A stretch of 21,255 bases of DNA from CAYPCH01 sp964409165 (GCA_964409165.1 CAYPCH010000062.1:1-21255); one strand, 5' to 3'. Counted from the stretch's first letter, positions 1 to 7,080 are shown. The notes: generated by a model from the sequence alone, not told the origin. Numbers and translations: made by a program.

Positions 1-91
1 CATTGCTCACCGCGGTCAAAAAGTAAACTTTTTGCCCTTAACTTGTAAGCAACCAAAGCCTCAAAATACTATAAGTGGGAAAGTTGGGTTA
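1..91. repeat. Dispersed palindromic repeat R1, partial copy cut by the window edge
   Basis: This segment matches 4598-4688 without gaps and with only a few substitutions, so it is the right-hand two thirds of the same element. It contains the inner inverted pair GCTCAC/GTAAGC and the AT-rich hairpin AAAAAGT/ACTTTTT. The terminal repeat at its right end is diverged (GTTGGGTTA instead of GTTGAGTAT). The left end lies outside the window. Confidence 0.85.
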
Positions 92-114
92 ACAATTTAA
101 CAGTACTTGTAGTT

Positions 115-162
115 AAAAAAAGAAGAAAGTTTTATAAAAAAGTCAAACTTTCTTCTTTTTTT
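115..162. terminator. Strong bidirectional hairpin terminator
   Basis: A perfect 18-bp stem (115-132 with 145-162) encloses a 12-nt loop. One arm begins with seven A and the other ends with seven T, so it can terminate transcription from either side. It probably ends the gene just left of the window and insulates the spoIIID region from it. Confidence 0.85.
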
Positions 163-440
163 ATATATTTAACTCAACTATCCTAAGGAAATTGAAGCGC
201 GATGTAAAATCTTTACCTCGTTCAATATGGTTCAGGAGTTTTTTGCCTATAATATATTACCGTTCATAACAGTGCCCCTGACGGCATATATATTAAAAGG
301 ATAAACAAAATTACCTTTATAAACAACCTGAAACAAGCAATTATTACCACTATTTTATAACAGGCGTAAGGTAATAGATAAAAGACTATAAAAACCGGAT
401 TCAAATATAATACTGTATTAATCGTAAGGGGGGCATATAA
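163..440. other. Gene-free leader region upstream of the spoIIID genes
   Basis: No convincing gene is seen here. An imperfect hairpin at 250-295 pairs TAATATAT and CCGT with their complements around the loop. The sequence TCCTAAGGAAATTGAA at 181-196 recurs in inverted form at about 6757-6772. A TATAAT at 406-411 could be a -10 box, but no good -35 lies at the right distance. I cannot identify a SigE promoter, which would be expected for spoIIID. Confidence 0.5.
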
Positions 441-623
441 TTGAAGGGGTACATAGAAGAGGGAGTTGTCGAGCGTGCCGGCTATATTGTTGAGAAGTCA
501 ACTGTGATGTCGGAAGCAAAAAGAATCGGAATAAGTAAAAGTGCTGTGCACAAAGATGTAACGAAAAGAAAAGTTTGTTTTGCTTTTTCTTTACCATCAA
601 TTGAAGGGGGAAAAAGCATATGA
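441..623 (+). CDS. Short SpoIIID-like helix-turn-helix protein (partial duplicate)
   Basis: This 60-residue product starts with TTG behind a strong purine-rich site (AAGGGGGG, 426-432). Its first 43 or so residues align with SpoIIID encoded immediately downstream; both share the MKxYI start, an alanine-tyrosine pair, and the recognition-helix pattern SKSxVHKD. After residue 43 similarity stops and the tail (about 17 residues) looks like read-through of spacer DNA. The stop overlaps the spoIIID start as ATGA, so translation may be coupled. Either it is a decaying tandem duplicate, or a small DNA-binding protein that keeps the HTH and lacks the C-terminal basic region SpoIIID uses for extra DNA contacts. 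Its function is unknown. Confidence 0.6.
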   Translation: MKGYIEEGVVERAGYIVEKSTVMSEAKRIGISKSAVHKDVTKRKVCFAFSLPSIEGGKSI

Positions 624-871
624 AGGAGTATATCACCGAGAGAGTATTAATTTTAGCTGAATATACTATAGATAAAAAGGCTACTGTCAGAGAAGCAGCG
701 AAACAATATGGAGTCAGCAAGTCAACTGTTCATAAGGATTTAGTTGAGAGACTTCCAGAAATCAATGCTGAACTAGCACAAGAAGTTAAGTCTATACTTG
801 AAGTTAATAAGCAGGAAAGACATATTAGGGGCGGTAACGCTACTAAAATGAAATACAAGAATGCTAAATAA
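620..871 (+). CDS. spoIIID: Sporulation transcription factor SpoIIID
   Basis: This 83-residue protein is a clear SpoIIID. The helix-turn-helix spans about residues 20-42 with the recognition pattern VSKSTVHKDL, followed by the conserved ERLPEIN segment and a basic C-terminal tail. SpoIIID is a mother-cell regulator that activates and represses SigE-dependent genes and prepares the switch to SigK. It is about ten residues shorter than the B. subtilis protein, mainly at the C-terminus. The ATG has AAGGGGG nine bases upstream. It is followed by a hairpin terminator at 900-947. In B. subtilis spoIIID also precedes mbl, so the position supports the call. Confidence 0.95.
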   Translation: MKEYITERVLILAEYTIDKKATVREAAKQYGVSKSTVHKDLVERLPEINAELAQEVKSILEVNKQERHIRGGNATKMKYKNAK

Positions 872-899
872 GTATAAAAATACCTGGGTTTTGATAAAC

Positions 900-947
900 A
901 ATAGTAGTGGTTGTGAAGCACATATTACTTCCACTACTATTTTTTTA
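900..947 (+). terminator. Rho-independent terminator after spoIIID
   Basis: An 11-bp perfect stem pairs AATAGTAGTGG (900-910) with CCACTACTATT (931-941) and is followed by a run of T. It separates spoIIID from mbl. An ATG at 907 that is in frame with mbl lies inside this stem, which argues against using that ATG as the mbl start. Confidence 0.85.
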
Positions 948-1009
948 TGAAATTATATTTTACATTTTCCATGGAAGAATCAATGGAAGAAACTATATTA
1001 CAAAAAATG

Positions 1010-1037
1010 TTGCAATAAAAAAAAAATATGATAATAT
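1010..1037 (+). promoter_or_regulatory. Possible SigA promoter for mbl
   Basis: TTGCAA (1010-1015) and TAATAT (1032-1037) are 16 bp apart, and the -10 is preceded by TG one base upstream (extended -10). Both boxes match consensus only partly, in very AT-rich DNA, so this is a weak call. Confidence 0.35.
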
Positions 1038-1089
1038 AAATATTATATTACATTTCTATTACGGTAGTCTGAAAGGAAGATGCGCTTTG

Positions 1090-2121
1090 TTGGGGCTTGG
1101 ACAGGATATGGGTATAGATCTAGGAACGGCTTCCGTTCTCGTGTATATAAAAGGAAAAGGCGTTGTATTGAGTGAGCCTTCGGTAGTGGCAATAGATAAA
1201 AACTCCAATAAGCTGCTTGCTGTTGGAGAGGAAGCCAGGCGTATGCTTGGCAGGACTCCCGGTAATATTGTTGCAATAAGACCTTTGCGTGAAGGGGTTA
1301 TCTCCGATTATGATATAACAGAAAGAATGCTTAAGCATTTCATAAACAAGGTATGCGGAATTAAAATGCTAAAGCTGTTTAAACCAAGAATTATAGTATG
1401 CGTTCCAAGCGGTGTTACCGAAGTGGAAAAGAGAGCGGTAAAAGAAGCGGCCATGCAGGCAGGAGCAAGAAAGACCTATCTAATTGAAGAGCCTATAGCT
1501 GCTGCCATTGGAGCAGGAATAGATATTTCAAAGGCCTGCGGAAGTATGGTAATAGATATCGGTGGAGGTACTACCGACATAGCTGTTATTTCTCTTGGGG
1601 GCACTGTTGTAAGTTCTTCCATTAAAGTTGCAGGAGATAAGTTTGATGAAGCTATTGTAAGGTATATGAGGAAAAAGCACAATATTATGATAGGCGAACG
1701 TACATCAGAAGAATTAAAAATAAATATTGGTACGGTTTATCCAAGGGTCAAAGAAGTAAGTATGGATATAAGAGGCAGAAATTTGATTTCAGGATTGCCT
1801 AAAACACTTACCGTTACGTCCACTGAGATTATGGAGGCGCTTGAAGAGCCTATTTCAAGTATTGTTGAAGTTGTTCACTCTGTGCTCGAGAGGACACCTC
1901 CGGAGCTTGCAGCAGATATCAGTGACAGAGGGATTGTAATGACAGGCGGGGGAAGCCTTATATATGGATTGGATAAGCTTATACAGGAGAAAACAGGTAT
2001 AAACATAATTGTAGCGGATGAAGCCATTTCATGTGTTGCACTAGGAACCGGGAAAGCCCTTGAAAATATTGAGGCTATAGAGCAAAGTGAAAACAACGAA
2101 AATAGAATTATATACAGGTAA
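1090..2121 (+). CDS. mbl: MreB-family cell-shape actin homolog (Mbl)
   Basis: The 343-residue product is a bacterial actin of the MreB/Mbl family. It opens with the phosphate-1 motif GIDLGTASVLVY, then has SEPSVVAID, GRTPGNIVAIRPL, the phosphate-2 motif DIGGGTTDIAV, and the adenosine motif near GGGSLIYGL. It polymerises under the membrane and guides the cell-wall elongation machinery. Length fits the family (about 333-345). The open frame continues upstream to 907, but that part overlaps a terminator and has no family similarity. The likely start is TTG at 1090 (or the adjacent TTG at 1087), behind AAAGGAAG at 1072-1079. Position between spoIIID and flagellar rod genes matches B. subtilis mbl, so I prefer Mbl to MreB or MreBH. 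Confidence 0.93.
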   Translation: MGLGQDMGIDLGTASVLVYIKGKGVVLSEPSVVAIDKNSNKLLAVGEEARRMLGRTPGNIVAIRPLREGVISDYDITERMLKHFINKVCGIKMLKLFKPRIIVCVPSGVTEVEKRAVKEAAMQAGARKTYLIEEPIAAAIGAGIDISKACGSMVIDIGGGTTDIAVISLGGTVVSSSIKVAGDKFDEAIVRYMRKKHNIMIGERTSEELKINIGTVYPRVKEVSMDIRGRNLISGLPKTLTVTSTEIMEALEEPISSIVEVVHSVLERTPPELAADISDRGIVMTGGGSLIYGLDKLIQEKTGINIIVADEAISCVALGTGKALENIEAIEQSENNENRIIYR

Positions 2122-2166
2122 GTAAAGGTTTTTTTAGGTAATTGATTGAGCTTATTGTGAGCTTTA

Positions 2167-2188
2167 GGAGTGGTTATCCACTTCTTTT
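2167..2188 (+). terminator. Small hairpin terminator after mbl
   Basis: A 7-bp stem (2167-2173 with 2178-2184, one G-T pair) has a TTAT loop and is followed by a short T run. It lies 45 bases after the mbl stop, just before repeat R2. Confidence 0.5.
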
Positions 2189-2255
2189 ATTAGACCTCTT
2201 GGAGTGAAATGAAAGAGGCAAAATTGAGTACCCTCAATGGGTACGAAATTTTATT
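2184..2255 (+). repeat. Dispersed repeat R2, copy A
   Basis: This stretch matches the reverse complement of 7139-7210 almost base for base, with four substitutions or so and one small indel. It has two nested hairpins: CCTCTT/AAGAGG and GTACCC/GGGTAC. It sits between mbl and the flagellar promoter. No coding potential is seen. Confidence 0.85.
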
Positions 2256-2317
2256 TTTTTTTTGCATTGCACTTTAATTTCCTACAAATTTTATCCTTAT
2301 GTTTTTCTGCATTTCTA

Positions 2318-2345
2318 TAAACATTCCTACATTTGTTTCCGATAA
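2318..2345 (+). promoter_or_regulatory. SigD (sigma-28) type promoter for the flagellar rod genes
   Basis: TAAA at 2318-2321 is followed, after 16 bp, by TCCGATAA at 2338-2345. The sigma-28 consensus is TAAA-N15-GCCGATAA, so the -10 matches seven of eight positions. Transcription would begin near 2352, leaving a leader of about 32 nt with the GGAGA site at 2372 and the ATG at 2384. The genes downstream are flagellar, as expected for SigD. Confidence 0.7.
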
Positions 2346-2383
2346 CTTATATAAGCAAAGAATATGGTATTGGAGATAAATAT

Positions 2384-3163
2384 ATGATTAGAGGACTTTA
2401 CACGTCAGGCTGGAGTATGCTTTCCGGTAGCAAGCAAATAGATACAATATCCAATAACCTTGCCAACGTAAATACAAACGGTTATAAAAGGGATAATGTT
2501 ATATTTGAAACTTTTCCTCAAGCATTGATAAGACGCATAAACGATACAAGAAGCAATCTTAACCCGTCGGGTAAGGTAGGAAACGTTCAACTGGGAAATG
2601 ATGCCGGGGAAGTTTTTACATACTATCGGCAGGGATCCATGATGAAAACCGATGCAAATACTGACATGGCTATAGGTGATTCGCCTTCAGCGTTCTTTAC
2701 GGTAGCCAGACCGGGTACAGATGGTTCGTACAGGGAATATTATACCCGGGATGGTGCATTTGTTTTAAATTCACAGAAGCTTCTTACAACAAAGGACGGT
2801 TATCCGGTAATGGGTGAGAATGGATCTATTGTTCTTGAGTCTGAAGACTTTTCCATTATGGATGACGGAACAATTGTAGAAAACGGTGAGATAGTAAACA
2901 AGCTTATGATAAAGGATTTTACAGATACTGCAACATTAAGGAAGATAGGGGACAACCTAGTTGAAAAAACAGAAGATACTGAAGAACAGGAGTTTAATGG
3001 AATAGTAAAACAGGGGTATCTCGAACAATCAAATGTTAATACAGTAAATGAAATGATAAATATGATTACCGTTATGCGCCACTATGAAGCCAACCAAAAG
3101 GTTCTTCAGGCACAGGACAGTACTCTTGAGAGAGCTGTAAATGAAGTGGGAGCAGTAAGATAG
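2384..3163 (+). CDS. flgF: Flagellar basal-body rod/hook protein, FlgF/FlhO type
   Basis: The 259-residue product belongs to the FlgE/F/G rod-hook family. The N-terminal motif IDTISNNLANVNTNGYKR (about residues 19-36) is the family signature, and the C-terminal stretch VNTVNEMINMITVMRHYEANQKVLQ forms the partner helix. Rod proteins carry no cleaved signal and leave through the flagellar type III apparatus. The start is ATG at 2384 with GGAGA eight bases upstream. An earlier in-frame ATG (2333) lies across the SigD -10 box and adds residues unlike the family. It corresponds by position to B. subtilis flhO, ahead of the flgG-like gene. Assignment to FlgF rather than another rod paralog is by gene order. 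Confidence 0.9.
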   Translation: MIRGLYTSGWSMLSGSKQIDTISNNLANVNTNGYKRDNVIFETFPQALIRRINDTRSNLNPSGKVGNVQLGNDAGEVFTYYRQGSMMKTDANTDMAIGDSPSAFFTVARPGTDGSYREYYTRDGAFVLNSQKLLTTKDGYPVMGENGSIVLESEDFSIMDDGTIVENGEIVNKLMIKDFTDTATLRKIGDNLVEKTEDTEEQEFNGIVKQGYLEQSNVNTVNEMINMITVMRHYEANQKVLQAQDSTLERAVNEVGAVR

Positions 3164-3176
3164 GAGGATACCAATT

Positions 3177-3977
3177 ATGATGAGAGCACTTTGGACAGCA
3201 GGTTCCGGTATGATTGCACAGCAGCTTAATGTTGATGTGATATCAAATAACCTTGCAAATGTTAATACCTCGGGTTTTAAAAAGGAAAGAGTAGAGTTTA
3301 AGGATATGTTGTATGAAACCTTAAACAGAGCATATATAATGGAAACTGGAGGAAAGCCGGTAAATTTGCAGGTTGGTCACGGAACTGCACCTGTTGCCAC
3401 TATGAAAAATTTTCAAACCGGGAATCTGGACAAGACGGATAATCCTCTTGACTTTGCAATAGATGGGGAAGGATTTTTCACAGTAAGAGGGTCAAACAGG
3501 GATGTGGTTTATACAAGGGACGGAAGTTTCAAGTTAAGCGTCACAGACAACGGAAACATGCTTACAACTGCGGATGGTTATGCCGTGCTTGATGACACAG
3601 GTTCAGAGATTATGATTGATTTTGATTTATCAAAACTTATAGTTTCATCTGAAGGTGAGCTTAGTCAGTTGGATGAGAGCGGAGTTGTAATACCATTAGG
3701 TCAGAGGTTTGGCGTGGTTAAATTTCCGAACAGAGCTGGTCTTGAAAGCATCGGAAGCAATTTCTATGCAGAGAGTTCGGCCACAGGACAAGCGGTGCCC
3801 GATGGCGATATGGGTACGAGAAGTAACATTATGCAACATTTCCTGGAGTCTTCAAATGTACAGGTTGTTGAAGAAATGATAAAGCTTATAGTGGCACAAA
3901 GGGCTTATGAGGTCAATTCCAAAGCAATCCAGTCAGCTGATGACATGCTGGGTATGGCGAATAACCTGAAGAGGTAA
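3177..3977 (+). CDS. flgG: Flagellar distal rod protein FlgG (FlhP type)
   Basis: The 266-residue product starts MMRALWTAGSGM, followed by the rod signature VISNNLANVNTSGFKK. The middle has the GNLDKTDNPLDFAIDGEGFF pattern of FlgG, and it ends with VEEMIKLIVAQRAYEVNSKA. It builds the distal rod joining the basal body to the hook. A full AGGAGG overlaps the stop of the preceding gene, and the intergenic spacing is only 13 bases, so the two are co-transcribed. Length fits FlgG (about 260). Confidence 0.93.
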   Translation: MMRALWTAGSGMIAQQLNVDVISNNLANVNTSGFKKERVEFKDMLYETLNRAYIMETGGKPVNLQVGHGTAPVATMKNFQTGNLDKTDNPLDFAIDGEGFFTVRGSNRDVVYTRDGSFKLSVTDNGNMLTTADGYAVLDDTGSEIMIDFDLSKLIVSSEGELSQLDESGVVIPLGQRFGVVKFPNRAGLESIGSNFYAESSATGQAVPDGDMGTRSNIMQHFLESSNVQVVEEMIKLIVAQRAYEVNSKAIQSADDMLGMANNLKR

Positions 3978-4051
3978 TGAACCTTGCTGCGGCTGATTAT
4001 AAATGTGCTGACACTGTAGCATAATCATAATACAATCGAAAGGATTATAAT

Positions 4052-4414
4052 ATGGATATTGGTAAAATCAATAATAACTATGTTGATAATACAATAAATA
4101 GTACAATAAATAATACAAAATCAAAAGTCGGCGACGATGATTTTGAGAGCAGGCTTAAAAATATTGTTAAAAACAAGGATGAAAAAGAACTCAGAAAAGT
4201 TTGCCAGGAATTTGAAGGTATATTGCTGGGAATGGTGTATAAACAAATGAAGGCAACAGTACCTGAAGCGAGCCTGATACCTGATGCTATCGGGAAGGAT
4301 GTATTTGAGGGTATGCTTGATGACGAAATTATTAACCAGTCAACCCAAAACAGGAGTTACGGTCTTGCAGACCAGCTATACAAACAATTGAGCCGTCAGT
4401 TTAAGGAAGATTAG
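4052..4414 (+). CDS. flgJ: Rod-binding protein (FlgJ N-terminal domain)
   Basis: The 120-residue product matches the rod-binding half of FlgJ. The conserved part runs from about residue 46: KELRKVCQEFEGILLGMVYKQMK, then a DVFEGMLDDEI segment and the SYGLADQLYKQL end. The first 40 residues are a polar, Asn-rich linker. The muramidase domain of proteobacterial FlgJ is absent, as usual in Firmicutes, so it probably only acts as rod cap or scaffold. An AAAGGA site lies ahead of the ATG. It is the last gene of the flagellar group and is separated from flgG by 74 bases. Confidence 0.88.
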   Translation: MDIGKINNNYVDNTINSTINNTKSKVGDDDFESRLKNIVKNKDEKELRKVCQEFEGILLGMVYKQMKATVPEASLIPDAIGKDVFEGMLDDEIINQSTQNRSYGLADQLYKQLSRQFKED

Positions 4415-4463
4415 TTCCCGTGGAGTACTTGTGTATGCGCTCTTATGCATAACATCATAAATC

Positions 4464-4493
4464 TTGTAAGCTTGTAACAAGATGTGTTATAAT
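4464..4493 (+). promoter_or_regulatory. Possible SigA promoter upstream of fabZ
   Basis: TTGTAA (4464-4469) and a perfect TATAAT (4488-4493) are 18 bp apart, and the -10 has an upstream TG (extended -10). The R1 element lies between this promoter and fabZ, so R1 would be transcribed in the fabZ leader. Confidence 0.5.
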
Positions 4494-4549
4494 GTACTGG
4501 TGCATTTAGCATTATACATATTATGGTGTGTTGATATGATAAAAATATA

Positions 4550-4688
4550 ATACTCAACTTTCCCACAGTATTTATGGGCTCTTTGCCACTAACGTAGCAT
4601 TGCTCACCGCGGTCAAAAAGTAAACTTTTTGCCCTTAACTTGTGAGCAACCAGAGCCTCAAAATACTATAAGTGGGAAAGTTGAGTAT
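4550..4688. repeat. Dispersed palindromic repeat R1, complete copy (MITE-like)
   Basis: A 139-bp element has perfect 17-bp inverted ends (4550-4566 and 4672-4688, ATACTCAACTTTCCCAC and its complement). Further inside are the pairs GGCTC/GAGCC, GCTCAC/GTGAGC and CAAAAAGT/ACTTTTTG, so nearly the whole element can fold as one long hairpin. It has no open frame of note. A second, partial copy lies at 1-91. The form is that of a miniature inverted-repeat element moved in trans; no transposase is in the window. Confidence 0.8.
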
Positions 4689-4782
4689 AATATCTGTGTT
4701 GGTGCCACGTTTCAAGAGGTGGGACTTAAGTTAAGGGGCACAATGGACACAAATTAACTGATTTTGGGAGAGAGGTTTTATA

Positions 4783-5217
4783 ATGCTGTCGAATACAGAA
4801 ATTAAGAATATTATTCCACACAGGTATCCATTTTTGCTTGTTGATAAAATTTTAGAGGTGGAGCCTGGAAAAAGGGCAGTAGGCATAAAAAATGTTACCG
4901 CCAATGAACCGTTTTTTCAGGGACATTTCCCCGACTATCCCGTAATGCCCGGGGTGTTGCTTGTAGAAGCTATGGCTCAAACGGCCTGCGTGGCAGGATT
5001 GATGCTTGAAGAAAACAAAGGAAAACTCGGAATGTTTGCAGGCATAGATTCAATGAAATTTAAAAGGCAGGTTGTACCGGGAGATACATTAAAGCTTGAA
5101 GCCGAATTTTTGGTGTTTAAAATGGGAATGGGGAAAGTCAAGGTACGTGCCACTGTTGATGAGCAAGTTGCAGCCGAAGGTGAAATTAAGTTTGCATTAG
5201 TAGATCCAAACAAATAA
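4783..5217 (+). CDS. fabZ: 3-hydroxyacyl-ACP dehydratase FabZ
   Basis: The 144-residue product is a hot-dog-fold dehydratase that removes water from 3-hydroxyacyl-ACP in fatty-acid elongation. The N-terminal HRYPFLLVD and the active-site segment GHFPDYPVMPGVLLVEAMAQ are intact, with predicted catalytic His48 and Glu62. Length is typical (140-150). The site GGGAGAGAGG precedes the ATG. In B. subtilis the homolog (ywpB) also follows the flhO-flhP genes. Its stop abuts the palindromic element at 5218-5297. Confidence 0.96.
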   Translation: MLSNTEIKNIIPHRYPFLLVDKILEVEPGKRAVGIKNVTANEPFFQGHFPDYPVMPGVLLVEAMAQTACVAGLMLEENKGKLGMFAGIDSMKFKRQVVPGDTLKLEAEFLVFKMGMGKVKVRATVDEQVAAEGEIKFALVDPNK

Positions 5218-5297
5218 GGTACAGGGTAAGAACAAGGGGACAGGTACAGGCTCCCCTTGTTCTTACCCTGTACCTGTCCCCTTGTCTTTGCCCTGTT
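5218..5297. repeat. Nested palindromic element between convergent fabZ and murC
   Basis: This element fills exactly the space between the two stop codons. A perfect 23-bp stem pairs 5218-5240 with 5252-5274. A second, mutually exclusive perfect 18-bp stem pairs 5233-5250 with 5267-5284. A further degenerate inverted unit reaches 5296. The pattern is that of two tandem units facing two inverted ones. It may serve as terminator for both genes, although neither strand has a long T run. Confidence 0.85.
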
Positions 5298-6707
5298 TTA
5301 GCTTACTGCCATTATTTCTTTATCCTTTAAAAACATTTCTCCTACCTTGTATATATCACCGGCTCCCATTGTTAGTATCAGATCCCCTTGAGAGGCATTT
5401 AGCTTAAGGTGTTTCACTATGGAATCAAAGTCCTTAATATATAAAACATCCTTTCCGGTAGCCTTGATCCTTTCGGCTAGTGTTCTTGAATGTACCTCGC
5501 CGGTATCAATTTCACGCGCAGAGTAGATGTCTGTGATAATAGCCGTATCCGCATAGCCGAAAGCCTCTGAAAACTCGTTCATTAGAAGCTTTGTTCTTGT
5601 ATAGGTGTGAGGTTGAAACACGCACCAAATTTTGCCGTAGTTGCCGTTTTTGGCAGCCCTAAGTGTTGCAATGATTTCTGACGGATGATGAGCGTAATCA
5701 TCAACAACTTTAATTCCCTCTGCAATACCTTTAACTTCATATCGTCTATGAGTACCTGTGAAGTTTTCAAGTCCGCGTTTTATATCTTCCATATCACAGC
5801 CTAAAGTATAGCATGAGGCTATAGCTGCAAGAGCATTCTCAACATTATGCAGACCGGGAACCTTAAGTTTGATTGTTGCAACCATATTTTTATCCTTCAG
5901 CACATTAAAGGAGGCAAATCCCGATTCATCGAAAATAATGCGGTCAACTGTCCACATTGCGTCCTTTGAATTGATAGCATAGGTTATTTTGTTACAGGAT
6001 ACCTTGTTTAACAGTGAAATTACATTTATGTCATCGGTACATGCAACTAAATACCCGTTATCTGGTATAAGAGAAACAAATTTATTGAATGACTCTTTAA
6101 TATGTTCTATATCTTTAAAGTAATCAAGATGGTCTGCTTCAATATTTAGAACTACTGCCAGAAAAGGATGGAACTTGAGAAAACTTTCAACATATTCGCA
6201 TGCCTCAGTTATGAAGTACTTGTTCCCGCCTATCCTAGTGTTCCCTCCTATAGCATCAAGCTCACCGCCTAAATGTATTGTAGGGTCTGCTTCCGACTCA
6301 AGCATAATCATTGAAATCATTGATGTTGTCGTAGTCTTGCCGTGAGTTCCAGAAATCGCCACACTATAGGGGTAGCTTTTCATTACCTCTCCAAGAAGTG
6401 TCGCCCTTTCAATGGTCTGAATACCTAGTCTTCTTGCTTTTACAAGCTCAGGATTATCCCCCTTAACGGCAGCGGTATAAACCACAAGGTCAAGATCATG
6501 TATGTTTTCTTCACTATGACCTATGTATATCTTAATGCCTTTATTTTCCAACTTAGTTGTTATATCTGATGATTTGATATCCGAACCGGAAATTGTATAA
6601 CCAAGATTCAATAAAATTTCTGCAAGACCGCTCATACTGATTCCGCCGATACCGATAAAAAAAACATTTTTAATTTGTCCTGTGTTCAAAAGACTTGATT
6701 TATTCAA
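5298..6707 (-). CDS. murC: UDP-N-acetylmuramate--L-alanine ligase MurC
   Basis: The 469-residue product adds L-alanine to UDP-MurNAc, the first peptide step of peptidoglycan precursor synthesis in the cytosol. The N-terminal nucleotide-binding loop GIGGISMSGLA (residues 19-29), the ATP loop GTHGKTTTT (120-128), the EACEY segment and the VDDYAHHPSEI region of the C-terminal domain are all present. Length fits (430-470). The start is TTG, read from the complement of 6705-6707, behind AAGGAG nine bases upstream; the nearby ATG is out of frame and stops at once. It is the only minus-strand gene, convergent with fabZ and divergent from spoVG. Confidence 0.96.
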   Translation of the reverse strand: MNKSSLLNTGQIKNVFFIGIGGISMSGLAEILLNLGYTISGSDIKSSDITTKLENKGIKIYIGHSEENIHDLDLVVYTAAVKGDNPELVKARRLGIQTIERATLLGEVMKSYPYSVAISGTHGKTTTTSMISMIMLESEADPTIHLGGELDAIGGNTRIGGNKYFITEACEYVESFLKFHPFLAVVLNIEADHLDYFKDIEHIKESFNKFVSLIPDNGYLVACTDDINVISLLNKVSCNKITYAINSKDAMWTVDRIIFDESGFASFNVLKDKNMVATIKLKVPGLHNVENALAAIASCYTLGCDMEDIKRGLENFTGTHRRYEVKGIAEGIKVVDDYAHHPSEIIATLRAAKNGNYGKIWCVFQPHTYTRTKLLMNEFSEAFGYADTAIITDIYSAREIDTGEVHSRTLAERIKATGKDVLYIKDFDSIVKHLKLNASQGDLILTMGAGDIYKVGEMFLKDKEIMAVS

Positions 6708-6746
6708 CTCATAACACTCCTTACTTTATATTGGGACTTCAAATTT

Positions 6747-6755
6747 ATTATAACA
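6747..6755 (-). promoter_or_regulatory. Possible extended -10 promoter for murC
   Basis: On the minus strand TGTTATAAT gives a perfect -10 with an upstream TG, about 40 bases before the TTG start. No clear -35 is present at 17 bp. Confidence 0.4.
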
Positions 6756-6774
6756 GTTCAATTTCCTTAGGAAA

Positions 6775-6856
6775 GGTGAAATATAACTTTCACCATTATT
6801 TTCACTTAACGCTTATTTGAAGCCAAATAGCAACGTAAAAAAGTGAAAGTAATAAT
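6775..6856. repeat. Hairpin cluster with repeated GTGAAA boxes
   Basis: GGTGAAA (6775-6781) pairs with TTTCACC (6788-6794). Next to it ATTATTTTCACTT (6795-6807) pairs imperfectly with 6841-6856, and the interior TATTTG/CAAATA forms the tip. The result is four GTGAAA boxes in alternating orientation, lying upstream of the murC promoter. Confidence 0.6.
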
Positions 6857-6892
6857 TTAACTCATTCCTTAATACAATATCACAAAAATTAG

Positions 6893-6927
6893 ATTTTTCG
6901 ATGTAGAATTATTTTCGTGATTTATAT
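6893..6927 (+). repeat. Dispersed repeat R4, copy 1
   Basis: The core ATGTAGAATTATTTTCGTGA is shared with 7045-7080 and, with one change, with 7931-7965. Weak similarity to copy 2 continues about 15 bases upstream. Confidence 0.75.
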
Positions 6928-7044
6928 ATTTAATATTTTATAAATAAAAGTTGAACAGTATCAAAATATTCAATTACTATTATATGAAATTTTTAGCACA
7001 AATATAAGTGTTTTTTATTTTTTAATGCTATATTATGAAAATTA

Positions 7045-7080
7045 ATTTTTTCAATGTAGAATTATTTTCGTGATTAATAT
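7045..7080 (+). repeat. Dispersed repeat R4, copy 2
   Basis: Same core as copy 1, about 150 bases downstream, extended on the right by TTAATATA, which is shared with copy 3. Confidence 0.75.

Larger units (their letters stand above)
4415..4782. other. Gene-free region between flgJ and fabZ
   Basis: No gene is seen in these 368 bases. They hold a possible SigA promoter (4464-4493), the complete R1 palindromic element (4550-4688), and about 90 bases of fabZ leader containing GGGAGAGAGG just before the start codon. The right end of R1 runs into another TATAAT (4685-4690), which could be a -10 box supplied by the repeat. Confidence 0.6.

Noticed and set aside
907..1089. Extended N-terminus of mbl starting at ATG 907
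   Set aside because: The ATG lies within the spoIIID terminator stem, the encoded residues are unlike any MreB, and a ribosome site with TTG at 1087/1090 fits the family start.
2333..2383. Earlier start for the FlgF-like gene
   Set aside because: The ATG at 2333 overlaps the SigD -10 region and has no ribosome site; the MIRGLYTS start at 2384 fits the family and has GGAGA upstream.
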